10,928 nt of DNA from Trachelipus rathkii (GCA_015478945.1 JABUQX010113535.1:10001-20928), one strand, 5' to 3'; shown: positions 1 to 9,803, numbered from the stretch's first letter. Made by a program: numbers and translations. Notes: generated from the letters alone by a model not told the origin.

Positions 1-289
1 GTTAGGATAAGAGTCCATAATGCGTAAGTAGGAAACGAATCATTGTAGCGAGGCGGAAGGCGAGTGGCCAAAAATTTAGCGTGGGTCCAAAATTGACCCA
101 TGTATCTGGCACATAGCTTTGGAGAAAAGGTCAAGGACAAAAGAGGTAAAGACATCAAAAAAGGGCTAACCCCCTAAAAGGGTGGCCAAAAATTGGGTAG
201 AGCATGACCATCGGAAGCACCAAAGGTTGATCGAAAATTTGGTGAGTGGTACAACGATTGCTTAGCCACAGACTATTTCGGCGGCAACG

Positions 290-355
290 CCTTCTTCGAA
301 GGTTATTAATTAGGGTTGCGAAATTTAGGTTGGCAAAAAATTAGGGTTGCAACCC
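290..355. repeat. Two small perfect palindromes
   Basis: CCTTCTTCGAAGG at 290-302 folds as a 5-bp stem with a 3-base loop. GGGTTGCAACCC at 344-355 is a perfect 12-bp palindrome, and its left half (GGGTTGC) also occurs at 313-319. A similar GGGTC/GACCC pair lies at 83-99. These may be protein-binding or transposon-end features, but nothing else supports a function. Confidence 0.35.
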
Positions 356-500
356 ATTGCACCCTGGAATAAACACTAAAGGGTGGTCCAAAAAATTTGG
401 GTGTTCTCAAAAGTACAGCACAGAGCCGACAGCGTCAAGGTCAAAATATGGTCAGGAGTCTCCAGGTATAATATGGATACGGCAGAGTCAAGGGCAGGTA

Positions 501-535
501 AAAATTTGGGTCAGGAAAACCCTCCCCCAAATTTT
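501..535. repeat. Perfect 10-bp inverted repeat (stem-loop)
   Basis: AAAATTTGGG at 501-510 is the exact reverse complement of CCCAAATTTT at 526-535, with a 15-base loop. The arms are a version of the recurring motif of this block in opposite orientations, so the hairpin may have arisen from two inverted motif copies. Function unknown. Confidence 0.6.
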
Positions 536-630
536 AGGGTGGGGTAAAAGAGGTCAAAAAGGTCAAGGTCCAGGTGGGGTAAAAGCGGGAGGCGGTGTGC
601 AATCTCCGGTTGTTTACTTACTTATATTAG

Positions 631-699
631 ATATTATTTATATTATATATGTATATATACTATATATATATATAGTATTTATATATATATATACTATAA

Positions 700-730
<31 letters not shown>

Positions 731-1210
731 TACTATATATATATAGTAAGATATATATATGTATTATATATATAATATATATTTATATATATATATATAT
801 ATATATATACTATATATTTAATATATATAACTATATTATATATATATATATATATAGCTATATATATAATAAATATATAATATACTCATAATATATACCT
901 ACTCTATTAATATCATATACTAATATATATATTAACACCTACTCAATCCATCACTATTATATATATTTATATATCACTATATATAACTTATAATATATAT
1001 AATATATTTACTATAGCACTATATATTATATAACTACATACTTATATACTCATATAACATCATATACATAATATATATATATTAGTATATATATATATAT
1101 ATAACACACCACACAATTTACTACTACTCACTCACTCATCATCACTCAACTAACCTACTACACTACTCGTCACATCATATACTACCTACTCAATCATTAT
1201 ACGCTTAACA
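631..1210. repeat. Degenerate AT microsatellite tract
   Basis: Runs of (AT)n are broken by TAC, CTA, CTC and CAT interruptions. From about 890 to 1200 the plus strand has almost no G but many C (901-960 and 1021-1080 contain no G at all). No gene is visible. Open frames across it encode only Ile and Tyr runs. Confidence 0.85.
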
Positions 1211-1655
1211 TTTAACTTATACAGCTGCATCATCGGTCGAAAAGTGATAAAGCTTCAACGTACTCTGAGGCAATATAGAGAGTCAAAAAGGAATGAGAAA
1301 GTAAAGTGAATCTATTTCTCTGTTAAGTCTTGAATATAATCTGTTTATTTGTAAATATCGATGAGACCCCAAGTTTGGCAGCTTCAGCACACGCTCGCAC
1401 ACTACAACGCATTCTCGATCAAAGCTAATGTATACTCCATATTTTATTATCGATATACAACTAATTTGATTATTTTTACAGTATAGTCAATGAATATACC
1501 AAGCCCTTTAAGTTATTATATATGTTAGAATATTCTTTTACTACAATATTTTTTTACTAAAAATTAAGAATAAAAATAATAAATAGTTGCACACTAACTG
1601 CACGTTGTATAAATGGTGGTTGCGCAAACCTGCAACCAGGCATCTACATGCGCAT
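1211..1655. other. Unique non-coding segment between AT arrays
   Basis: This is moderately complex, AT-rich sequence without a recognisable coding frame or RNA gene. It ends with a small stem-loop directly before the next AT array. It could be a fragment of a dispersed element or ordinary intergenic DNA. Confidence 0.5.
1615..1644. repeat. Stem-loop motif, copy 1, beside an AT array
   Basis: TGGTTGC (1617-1623) and GCAACCA (1632-1638) form a perfect 7-bp stem with an 8-base loop, followed by AGGCAT. A diverged copy with the same loop length lies at 4952-4982. Both sit within a few tens of bases of the start of a long AT microsatellite. A 10-bp palindrome, CATGCGCATG, follows at 1647-1656. 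It may mark the end of a repeat family that carries an AT tail. Confidence 0.45.
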
Positions 1656-2045
1656 GAATATATATATATATATATATAATATATTATATATACATATATT
1701 ATATTACTTCTATTTATTTACTATATTAATATATACCTCATATATATATATATATATAAATACGTATATATATATATAATATATATATACATACTATTTA
1801 TATTCTACTATACTTATCTACTCATATATAATACATTAGTATATATATCATATATATATATATATATATTAATATGTATATATATATATATAATCATCAT
1901 CTACATATATATATACTATATACTCACTACCTACCTACACTTACTATAATATACTCACCAGTAAACTATAGTATCTACTTCATCAACTCACTATATAGTT
2001 ATATATAATAATCACCGTATATATTATATGTAATAATATATTATA
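1656..2045. repeat. Degenerate AT microsatellite tract
   Basis: Long (AT)n runs have TAC/CTA/CTC interruptions of the same kind as at 631-1210, with C again exceeding G on the plus strand. It passes directly into a TG array. Confidence 0.85.
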
Positions 2046-2115
2046 TATGTGTGTGTGTGTGTTGTGTGTGTGTTGTGTGGTTGGGTGAGTGCAGGCGCGT
2101 GAGTGCGTGTGTGGT
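2046..2115 (+). repeat. TG microsatellite, imperfect
   Basis: GTGTGTGTGTGT with TTG and GGT interruptions decays into GTGAGTGCAGGCGCGTGAGTG-type sequence. Together with the preceding AT tract it forms a compound AT/TG microsatellite. Confidence 0.85.
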
Positions 2116-2744
2116 TTCAAAAAAGAGAGCATTGATGACCGTAAAGCATTAATCTAGAAAATTAAAAAATTTTACAATAATTTTAAAACAGTTATGTAAC
2201 TTACCCCTTTACACTTTTATTTAAAAAGAAAGTCCTCTCTTCTATCTTTTGATTTGAGCAAATTTATCAATCACTTTATTATTAAATCTTGTGAATGCCC
2301 ATAATAAAGTCTTTCTCGACCTCGAAAGCATTGTTAAGACGCCGCGAATAGTCTTTCTTGCCTCATCCCGGTGTTTCTAAGAAAGCTGTTTTATAATCCT
2401 TATTAATAACGGAAAACGCATAAATGTCTTTGGAGTTGTATCGGAATGTCTAATACACAACTCTCTCAACTACGTTTCACACATTTTTACTAAAATGGCT
2501 TCCAAGCATCGTTTTCTGTAACTGAAATCGATAAACTATGGCTCCAGACATAGAAAGAAATTCTTCTAGGCATAAATTATAGATATTTCTGTTTTAAGTT
2601 TCTTTATGCTCAATGAAAGTGTACACTTTTAACAGGTCCATTTACATTTTCTCAAGATAACGGTGCGCAACATTCTGTCTCGATGTAAATCTAACTCTTT
2701 TATCTGACATATTGGAGTGTATGTAGAGGATTTCGCAGGGTGGT
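2116..2744. other. Unique AT-rich non-coding segment
   Basis: No recognisable gene. An open stretch of roughly 45 codons on the minus strand around 2240-2395 has no family resemblance I can name and no supporting signals. The 3' part leads without a clear boundary into the LINE remnant; its 5' edge cannot be placed. Confidence 0.45.
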
Positions 2745-3435
2745 GTAAAAGTAGGGTGGTTTTGAAAAGTAAACGTAGATGAACAAGGTTATGGTTGTGA
2801 AGTGAGACAGTCCTCGTGCGAGTTATGTTTGGACGTGGTGAGCAACTGGACAGTGTCTGAGATTTTAATATTCTTTAGGATATATATCTTGGATAAAAAG
2901 GGAACGGATAATGGAGGATTAAAGTAAGAAAGTTTGGATGTAGGTAAGGTAGCATAGATGCTATTAATCCTTGGTAGATGTAAAAGGACTAATTGTTGTG
3001 CCGTATAGCGCGTCTTGCCATGAAGGTATGGTTGTTACTGTGTTAAGTAGCAGTAAGTGAAACTATGGCTTGGATAAGAGGTATAGTCTAAAGTACAAAT
3101 GGTGTTCGGATGGACATTCTTAGAGGTGTGTTAGGTGTGGGACGAATTGATAAATGCATGAAACGATATTAGGGGAGTTGTGTGGTGGAAGAAAGGAGTA
3201 AATGAGAGAATAATAAATGAAAGTACGTTGAGATGGAGATTCAGTTGGTCATGTGGAAGGATGGATAATCGGTTAGTTAAACGGGTGTATAGTGTGAGTG
3301 TCATGGAAATCGACCGGGCTGGGAGAACAAAGAAAAAGTGATTAAGTCAGTAAAGGAATTGCCTGGAGAGAGGAATGTGAGTTTGGCAGAGGCGAGGAGA
3401 AAGGTGCATAATGAGTGAATGGCAGGGTTTTGAGG
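2745..3435 (+). pseudogene. Decayed LINE (non-LTR) reverse transcriptase, C-terminal part
   Basis: This is the C-terminal portion of a non-LTR retrotransposon pol protein, broken by stops and frameshifts. Frame 3 reads 'VSEILIFFRIYILDKKGTDNGG' in the region 2850-2924, where related elements have a 'VSEFKYLG..L...GTDNGGL' type block after the catalytic palm. The same frame reads 'KKGVNERIINESTLRW' at 3189-3236 and 'RMDNRLVKRVY' at about 3258-3290, with a ghost 'GHVE' in a neighbouring frame between them. After a shift to frame 2, 'RNVSLAEARRKVH' appears near 3371-3409. The order and spacing match the C-terminal region of endonuclease-bearing LINE proteins known, as I recall, in crustaceans. 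The catalytic YADD motif and the endonuclease are not present, so the copy is 5' truncated. The block is visibly less AT-rich than its surroundings. The clade (RTE-, Jockey- or R1-like) is uncertain. Confidence 0.75.
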
Positions 3436-3713
3436 AGGTATGGTTGCTTGTTTTGTTCAGGGGATGAACCACAGCATTGACGAGATGCTACAGTGACGGT
3501 AGTCGCAAGTCCCCATGAAGCACCTAGGGTTGGATTTTTCTGGACTGCCGACGGCGTTCTCCACTCTAACGTACTAAATGAGGCCGGTTAAGGCTGGGCT
3601 TTCCTTTTCGGGACTTACGTTCCATATTCTTCTACTACTTTTCTGTTTCCGTCGTGTGTTACCACACGCTTACACCATCTTGGTAGCAGAGGATAATCAT
3701 TACATTTTTCTTA
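3436..3713 (+). mobile_element. Probable 3' untranslated region of the LINE remnant
   Basis: This GC-balanced, non-coding sequence continues straight from the pol remnant and ends exactly where a TAA repeat begins. A 3' UTR followed by a simple-repeat tail is usual for LINEs without a long poly(A). The assignment rests on position and tail only; no sequence homology is claimed. Confidence 0.55.
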
Positions 3714-3910
3714 CTTAATAATAATAATAATAATATAAGTTAATAATAATAATCATAATATAATAATAAATCAATAATGAATAATAATAAACATAATAAT
3801 AAAATCATATATATGATTTAATAAGATGCAATTAATATCACATGGTCCATCATAGTTAATCAGTATCTTTAATAATAATAAATATAATACACTATAATAA
3901 TAATAAATCT
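3714..3910 (+). repeat. TAA-repeat LINE tail grading into degenerate AAT repeat
   Basis: (TAA)n starts at the end of the LINE 3' region and decays into AATAATAAT/CATAATAAT variants. It most likely began as the tail of the LINE and then expanded and decayed. Confidence 0.7.
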
Positions 3911-4130
3911 AATATATATATATATACTATAACTTACCTGTAAACTGTACTCTCATCACTATACTCATACCCTATATATATATATATATATATCTATATA
4001 ATATATATACATCACCTATACTACTACTACTATACTCATCCTACCATCTATATATACTATATACTTATATCACTATATACTATACCACTATGATATTACT
4101 ATACTAGTAGTGAGAGTGAGCACTACTATC

Positions 4131-4169
<39 letters not shown>

Positions 4170-4440
4170 TATATATTATATATATATTATATATACTCTA
4201 CACTACAACCCACCACTATATATAATATACAATACGTATATATATATACTATTAATATATAATACTACTATTATATTACAATATATGAAGTAAGTACTAC
4301 TATTAAGTTCACTAGTGAGAGTGTAGTGAAGTGCATTTGACATAATTCTAGATATAGATAATATTACTTATATGGTATATTATAATATTATTAGTATTTA
4401 TATATAATACATATATACTAATATATATACATATATTATA

Positions 4441-4471
<31 letters not shown>

Positions 4472-4475
4472 CTAT
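3911..4475. repeat. Degenerate AT microsatellite tract
   Basis: (AT)n runs with TAC/CTA/CTC interruptions. The stretch 3948-4091 contains no G on the plus strand while holding many C. Small GAGTGAG islands occur near 4108-4120 and 4314-4335. No gene. Confidence 0.85.
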
Positions 4476-4760
4476 ATTATGAAGTTGAAAACATCGAAAT
4501 TGCGCTTCACAAGAAAAATATAAATAAAAATTTAGAAGCGAAAACAATATTTTTTTTTTTATATCGTTTATTTTTTAAAACTTGAGTTGAGACAGGCCCT
4601 GCAACGAAGTTTTCCCTATTTAGAGTCAGATAGTGCCTAAATTGTGAAAATTTCAAAATAATCGAAAAAAAAATCCTCTGGGTAAGGTAAGAAAAGTTGC
4701 ATTTATAATATGCAAGCGAGGAAAATCGAATGCCTGTATATAGTACCTTCTTATTAACAC
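4476..4760. other. Unique non-coding island
   Basis: Complex sequence lies between AT arrays, with a poly-T run at about 4549-4560 and a small hairpin TTGCAT/ATGCAA at 4697-4715. No coding or RNA gene is recognised. Confidence 0.4.
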
Positions 4761-5046
4761 GTTATTATATATATATATAGGTATAAGTATAGTATATCAG
4801 CCTGTATGAATAATATATATATATATATAATATGTTATATATAGATATTATATATATATTATATATACTATATATTAATATATGAGTAAATGTGAGAATT
4901 TTTGCTGACTAAATGATTAAAAAACAGAAATATCGTGATATTGGAAAAAAAGTGGTCGTTGCACAAACATGCAACAAAGGCAGGAGCCGCACTGATATAG
5001 ATATGATATATATAATATAATATAGTATAATATATATATATAATCA

Positions 5047-5089
<43 letters not shown>

Positions 5090-5270
5090 CATATATAATA
5101 TATATATATAATATATAGTGTATATATATTAATATAGTATATATATAGGTATATATAACTATACTATATATTTATACTCATAATAACCTATATAATAATA
5201 TATATATATATAGGTAATATATATACTATATATATATAGTCAAATATATCACCCAATAATATATATATGT
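4761..5270. repeat. AT microsatellite tracts around a short unique island
   Basis: AT arrays occupy 4761-4880 and 5000-5270. The island at about 4881-5000 carries the second copy of the stem-loop motif. The minus-strand open frame over 4868-5092 is a run of Ile and Tyr from the AT array and is not a gene. Confidence 0.8.
4952..4982. repeat. Stem-loop motif, copy 2, beside an AT array
   Basis: GTTGC (4958-4962) and GCAAC (4971-4975) form a 5-bp stem with an 8-base loop. The segment GTTGCACAAACATGCAAC matches copy 1 (GTTGCGCAAACCTGCAAC) at all but two positions, and both are followed by AGGCA after a short gap. The sequence 5' of the two copies does not align by eye. Confidence 0.45.
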
Positions 5271-5310
5271 AAGGAAATCCATTTTAGTAGCATTTTTTAT
5301 TATTTGCCAA

Positions 5311-5337
5311 CGTTTCGGGAAATTTCCCATTTTCAAG
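5311..5337 (-). ncRNA. Decayed hammerhead-ribozyme-like motif of PLE-A
   Basis: On the minus strand the order is CTTGAAAAT, then the perfect 12-bp palindrome GGGAAATTTCCC (5328-5317), then GAAACG (5316-5311). This is the hammerhead layout: a CUGANGA-like box, stem II, and a GAAA box. The first box departs strongly from CUGANGA, so self-cleavage is unlikely. The motif lies downstream of the element's endonuclease, where a pseudo-LTR ribozyme is expected. Confidence 0.5.
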
Positions 5338-5454
5338 GCTAAAAAATAAAGCATAAGTGATAAAAAAAGTAAAATTGAAAATATTTTTTAATATTGTAGT
5401 TCATAATTATTTACAATAACATAAAACAATAAAAATTCTAAAACAATAACCAAA

Positions 5455-6010
<556 letters not shown>

Positions 6011-6025
6011 ATATATATATAATAA

Positions 6026-6575
6026 CTAAATAATATAATAATAATTAGGAGCCCTGCTATCCAAATTTAAAGTTGGTCTTAGTTCCTTGATATGAAATGA
6101 CTCTCCGATCAGAAGCAATTCTTTATCATTATATTGTCCAAGTGTTTTAAAGTTATCCATTTGTATTTTGGTTTTACATTTAACCGAATGATTTGTAATA
6201 GATGAAAATTCGTTGGTGGCTAATGAATTGCCGGTTCTGTAGCTCATTCCTTTATGGGATTCAACGCGGACTTTGGTCATACGCTCAGTGGAGAACACGT
6301 ATGTTCCTAAAGGACATTTGGAACAAGAATAAAAATATGCAACTCCAGCCAGCATCGATTTTGGAATTTCGTCTTTAAAATGAAAGAGTGAGCCAATAGC
6401 TCTGAGATTTTTAAAATCAATGTTTTGATAAAATTTTAAGCAGCTTCTTAAAAAATGATGTATTATCACCCATAAAGGGAAAGGAAAGGACAAGTACATT
6501 AAGATTTTGGGCACTGTTGTAGGGTTCACCTTTGGAATGAAAACTATATTTAAAATGTTATATTATATTATCCTA
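6026..6575 (-). pseudogene. PLE-A protein, C-terminal linker and GIY-YIG nuclease, broken
   Basis: An open frame of 167 codons at 6529-6026 covers the end of a Penelope-like protein. Residues 40-60 ('LRAIGSLFHFKDEIPKSML') match the linker that precedes the nuclease in PLEs. The GIY-YIG fold follows: Y65 closes the first strand, C69/C72 form a C-x2-C pair, 'YVFST' stands at 77-81, R88 and H92 lie in 'VRVESH', E143 in 'IGESFHIKELRPTLN', and N155 at its end. These are the positions of the catalytic Tyr, Arg, Glu and Asn of the family. The usual 'YIG/YVG' Gly is Phe here. The first 35 residues are out of frame: the neighbouring frame reads 'LSFPFMGDNTSFFKKLLKIL', which fits the family better, so a frameshift lies near 6420-6430. 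After P161 the frame runs into microsatellite ('NYYYII'). Non-functional remnant. Confidence 0.85.
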
Positions 6576-6598
6576 AGAAATGTTAGGAGGGACTCCTT

Positions 6599-6662
6599 TG
6601 TCTCTCTCTCTCTCTCTCTCTCTCTGTCGTCTCCTGTCTTCTCTCTCCTCTCTCTGCTCTCT
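6599..6662 (+). repeat. TC microsatellite
   Basis: (TC)n, pure at first and then imperfect (CTCCTGTC, CTCTCTGC), joins directly to an AT array, forming a compound microsatellite at the upstream edge of PLE-A. Confidence 0.9.
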
Positions 6663-7120
6663 ATATATATATATTATATATATATATATATATATTATAT
6701 ATATTATATATATATATATTATATTTATATAGTATACTTATATATAATAATATATATATCTATATCCTATATATACTATATAAGTATAGATATCATATAC
6801 TCCACTACGATAGTATATCACATACATATATATATTTATAGTACTAATATAATACCATATGATACTATATATATATATTAATATATAATACTATATTAGA
6901 TTAGTATTTAAATAATCAATTCATTAACTAAATAATGAAATAATATAACATAAATATATCTAGTAAGAATATAATAATATAATATAGTAAATTTATAAAT
7001 AATAAATATTAATATGACTTTGATCACTATACTAGGCAATATATATATATGATATATATATATTATAATAATATATTTATATTTGTAAAATAAAAATAAT
7101 ATAGCTAAGTCATCAGTTAG
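6663..7120. repeat. AT microsatellite grading into AT-rich simple sequence
   Basis: (AT)n with interruptions to about 6890, then AAT/ATA-rich low-complexity sequence. The plus-strand frame 6507-6881 is antisense of PLE-A followed by repeat translation, not a gene. Confidence 0.8.
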
Positions 7121-7167
7121 TTGTTATCATTAGGTAATAGCTAGCCATGTGTCATACGCGGAGGTTG

Positions 7168-7214
7168 CTAAGGTGTATAAATTTTTTCTAAATATTTTCT
7201 AAGGTGTATAAATT
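7168..7214. repeat. Short tandem duplication, 31-bp period
   Basis: CTAAGGTGTATAAATT occurs at 7168-7183 and again at 7199-7214, giving about one and a half copies of a 31-bp unit. Likely a local slippage or duplication event. Confidence 0.7.
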
Positions 7215-8356
7215 GAGGTGTGTGTTTTTCAACTGCATATATCATAGCTTTAACAATTAAGGTTTCATAATATTAGATTATGATTTCATTCTGTTACTAA
7301 AACGAAGTATATGCAAACTGTTTATTTTTCTTTAATTAAACTACGTAAGATTGTTACATCAATCTTTCACTTTCTTCATAAGGGTCTAAAGTTTATCATT
7401 CATCATATTTGGCTTAACCTTTCTCTTCAAGTATCGTTTTTGAACTTCGTTTTATATTTCTGTTAACGAGGGAAATTGTTCTGCAAGATTCTACCATCGA
7501 GGTTTAGACCTGGAAATCATAATTAAGCAAAATTTCTTTCGAGTACTGAAGGTATGGATGACACTTTCATAGCATTGGATGAAAGATTACCTAACTTCTT
7601 TCAAGATCTTTCGACTCTGCGTACTCCTTCGTCTGGACACAATATATGCCTGTTTACAGATGGTTTCAGCACGCAGGCAACTTTAAGTCTAGCTAATCTA
7701 TAATATAAATTAATCTCTTGTATATTACATTTACAGAATTGAATAGTTTCATATTATATTTTTAGTATAAGAAGACAACTAACATTATTTCCACCTTCCC
7801 AAATTATCTATTCCAAAAATATCAAGTCACCTTTTTAGGAACATTCGGCTATCACAACAACCAATTTTTTTTTCCTTTTTTTTTTTATTAAAACTAACGA
7901 TAAATCAATAATGTCCTCCTTTGTTTAAACTTATTAATGTTATTCATGCTAAAGTTTATCGATTTTTTATACGTTTACAAGAGAAAAGGTCATTTAGTCT
8001 ACAGTATTAAGAATAGGAAATTAAATATACAATCAGATATTTAGATAAATTAAATGTTCGTCTTATTTCATGACAAACATTTAAAAAATGCTGAAGCATT
8101 TTTATTTCTTATTAATGGCTTTGTTTTAAATTTTACTTGGAAATGTATTAGTCTACCCTAACATTTTAAATAAATTTATTAAAAAAATGAACATTTTTAC
8201 TTTACATAATTCGTTTCTTCTAACAAAATTGAATTTTAAAATTGTTTTAATAAAGAATCAATAACGCCTTTATATATTAATTGAAAGCCTAGACTTGTCA
8301 AAGTGAAAAATCTCCAACACTGAAAGTTTATGCATTTCCCGTTATATATGAAATCA

Positions 8357-8403
8357 TAGAAATAATTTCATAGGTTTATTGAAACCTAGAAATAATTTCA
8401 TAG
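8357..8403. repeat. 17-bp direct repeats flanking a small hairpin
   Basis: TAGAAATAATTTCATAG is present at 8357-8373 and 8387-8403. Between and overlapping them, TAGGTTT (8371-8377) pairs with AAACCTA (8382-8388) across a 4-base loop. The arrangement is compact and exact, but no function is evident. Confidence 0.65.
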
Positions 8404-8579
8404 ATTTATATTATAAACTTTACGTTTCTTTTAGTATGGATGAAGTGAATCTTATATACTATTTTCAGACTATAAAAATTACCTATAAAACAATTGTTCG
8501 TATTCTGTATCTTCTCAATGTTCGCAAATTTAGCTTTCACAAAGATTAAGCCGTTCGTGAGATAAATATCTGAAATTAG

Positions 8580-8798
<219 letters not shown>

Positions 8799-8910
8799 TG
8801 ATTTTATTTCCAACGTTCTAAATATTTATTTTTGTACATAATTTAATTTCCGTAAAATAATCTTTGAAAATAATATACAGGAGGAGAAGAAGAAATATTT
8901 ACATAGATTT

Positions 8911-8948
8911 CCCGACGCGTTTCGTCTCTATACTTGAGACAACTTCAG
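8911..8948 (-). ncRNA. Hammerhead-ribozyme-like motif of PLE-B
   Basis: On the minus strand CTGAAG (8948-8943) and TT are followed by stem GTCTC (8940-8936), loop AAGTATA, stem GAGAC (8928-8924), then GAAA (8923-8920) and CGCGTCGGG. This is the hammerhead core order CUGANGA, stem II, GAAA. The last core position (A9) reads T and one extra T precedes the stem, so activity is doubtful. Its place downstream of the PLE nuclease is where pseudo-LTR hammerheads of PLEs are known to lie. Confidence 0.6.
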
Positions 8949-9044
8949 AGGATTATTTCTTGTAAGCGGAGGTCATTAGAATTTATATAAATAAAGGTAA
9001 TTCAAATAATACTACCTCAGCCTGATTAAATCCATAGACTAAAT

Positions 9045-9456
9045 GTTAATGTCTGGTTGCGTGTTTGATGTAGAGGCCTCCGCAATTTTAAGTTTCTGGA
9101 CTTCACACGATCCGTATAATAGTGTGAAGTGTAGAAATACTACTAATAGTTGATTGACCATGTGCGGTATTGAAATGTTCAAAGATTTTGCTGGGACTGT
9201 AGAGATGTTGATATGCCCTGTCCGACAATCTATTCTTCGTGTAACCAATATATGTCGACGTACAGTCTAACTCATTGCAGTTAAATTGGTACACAACGTG
9301 ATGGTTGTCGGGCAAAGCCTCTCTTGTGCTAAAGGAAGATGACAGTTGTTTGGACTTATGATATAGTCTGACTTTAGTTTTTGAGGTGTCTTTAGTTTTG
9401 AGGTGAGAATTCAAAATATTACGAAGGCACTTCTCTTCCTTATTGACAAATAGCAT
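9045..9456 (-). pseudogene. PLE-B GIY-YIG nuclease domain, frameshifted
   Basis: This is the C-terminal nuclease of the Penelope-like protein, which in the family nicks target DNA to prime reverse transcription. In the frame starting at 9456 (117 codons), 'HHVVYQFNC' at 52-60 supplies the first conserved Tyr and 'TYIGYT' at 68-73 the YIG. R80 and H84 follow in 'RLSDRAYQH'. A C-x4-C pair (C60, C65) and an H-x4-H pair (H94, H99) match the Cys/His zinc-binding pattern found in PLE endonucleases. That frame stops at 9103, but the family's final block ('LKIAEA...QPDIN', with the catalytic Glu and the last Asn) continues in another frame down to about 9045. One frameshift near 9110-9120 therefore breaks the domain. 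No large deletion is apparent. Confidence 0.88.
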
Positions 9457-9803
9457 TGGAAGTTTTGAAGAAGAAATTTATCGAATTTTTCTGATTATTT
9501 TTACTTTCTTTATTATATAATTTTGTAAGGGTTTTATAAATTAAATTTTCAACTGAATATTGTGGATGATCACAGTTAATTAAATTTACCTTAATGCGGC
9601 AAATTTCTTCATCAAAAGTTTTCCAAGTTGTATGCTCTGTAAACTAAAATTTTTACGATAGATTTACGTTTGTAAATGGTCGGTGAATAGGATCCATAGT
9701 TCATATACAGACCATTATCAGTGGATTTGGACATGCATGCCTGGAGATAATGAGCCGTCAAGAATTAACATTGATTTTGATGTCCTAAAAACAGATAGCA
9801 TTA
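9457..9803 (-). pseudogene. PLE-B degraded thumb and linker region
   Basis: It lies between the RT palm and the nuclease of the same element. Short pieces in different frames look plausible for a PLE, for example 'FLDIKIN'-like wording near 9770-9790 and 'QYSVENLIYKTLTKLYN' near 9505-9560, but stops interrupt every frame. The assignment rests mainly on position. Confidence 0.55.

Larger units (their letters stand above)
1..630. repeat. Non-coding block built of recurring short motifs
   Basis: No protein or RNA gene is recognised here. A short motif recurs in diverged form: GTGGCCAAAAATTT at 64-77, GGGTGGCCAAAAATTGGGT at 180-198, GATCGAAAATTTGGTG near 230-245, GCGAAATTTAGG near 318-329, GGGTGGTCCAAAAAATTTGG at 381-400 and AAAAATTTGGG at 500-510. 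A second motif, AAAGAGGT/AAAGGTCAAGG, occurs near 125-147 and again at 546-570. The block is much richer in G than the AT repeat that follows at about 620. A reading frame of 129 codons crosses 357-746, but its second half is AT microsatellite and its first half matches nothing I know, so I do not call it a gene. It may be part of a decayed transposon or satellite. Confidence 0.5.

Noticed and set aside
313..350. TTAGGGTTG pieces resembling telomere repeat
   Set aside because: Only two isolated, non-tandem occurrences within a diverged motif block; no array.
357..746. 129-codon plus-strand open frame
   Set aside because: The second half is Ile/Tyr runs from an AT microsatellite, and the first half resembles no protein family; it overlaps the short-motif repeat block.
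4868..5092. 74-codon minus-strand open frame
   Set aside because: It is mostly translated AT repeat with a short unremarkable remainder.
6507..6881. 124-codon plus-strand open frame
   Set aside because: It starts antisense to the PLE-A remnant, then translates the TC and AT microsatellites.
7554..7703. 49-codon plus-strand frame in a slightly less AT-rich patch
   Set aside because: It is short, has no recognised motif and no clear splice or promoter context; it is noted in the region entry but not called as a gene.
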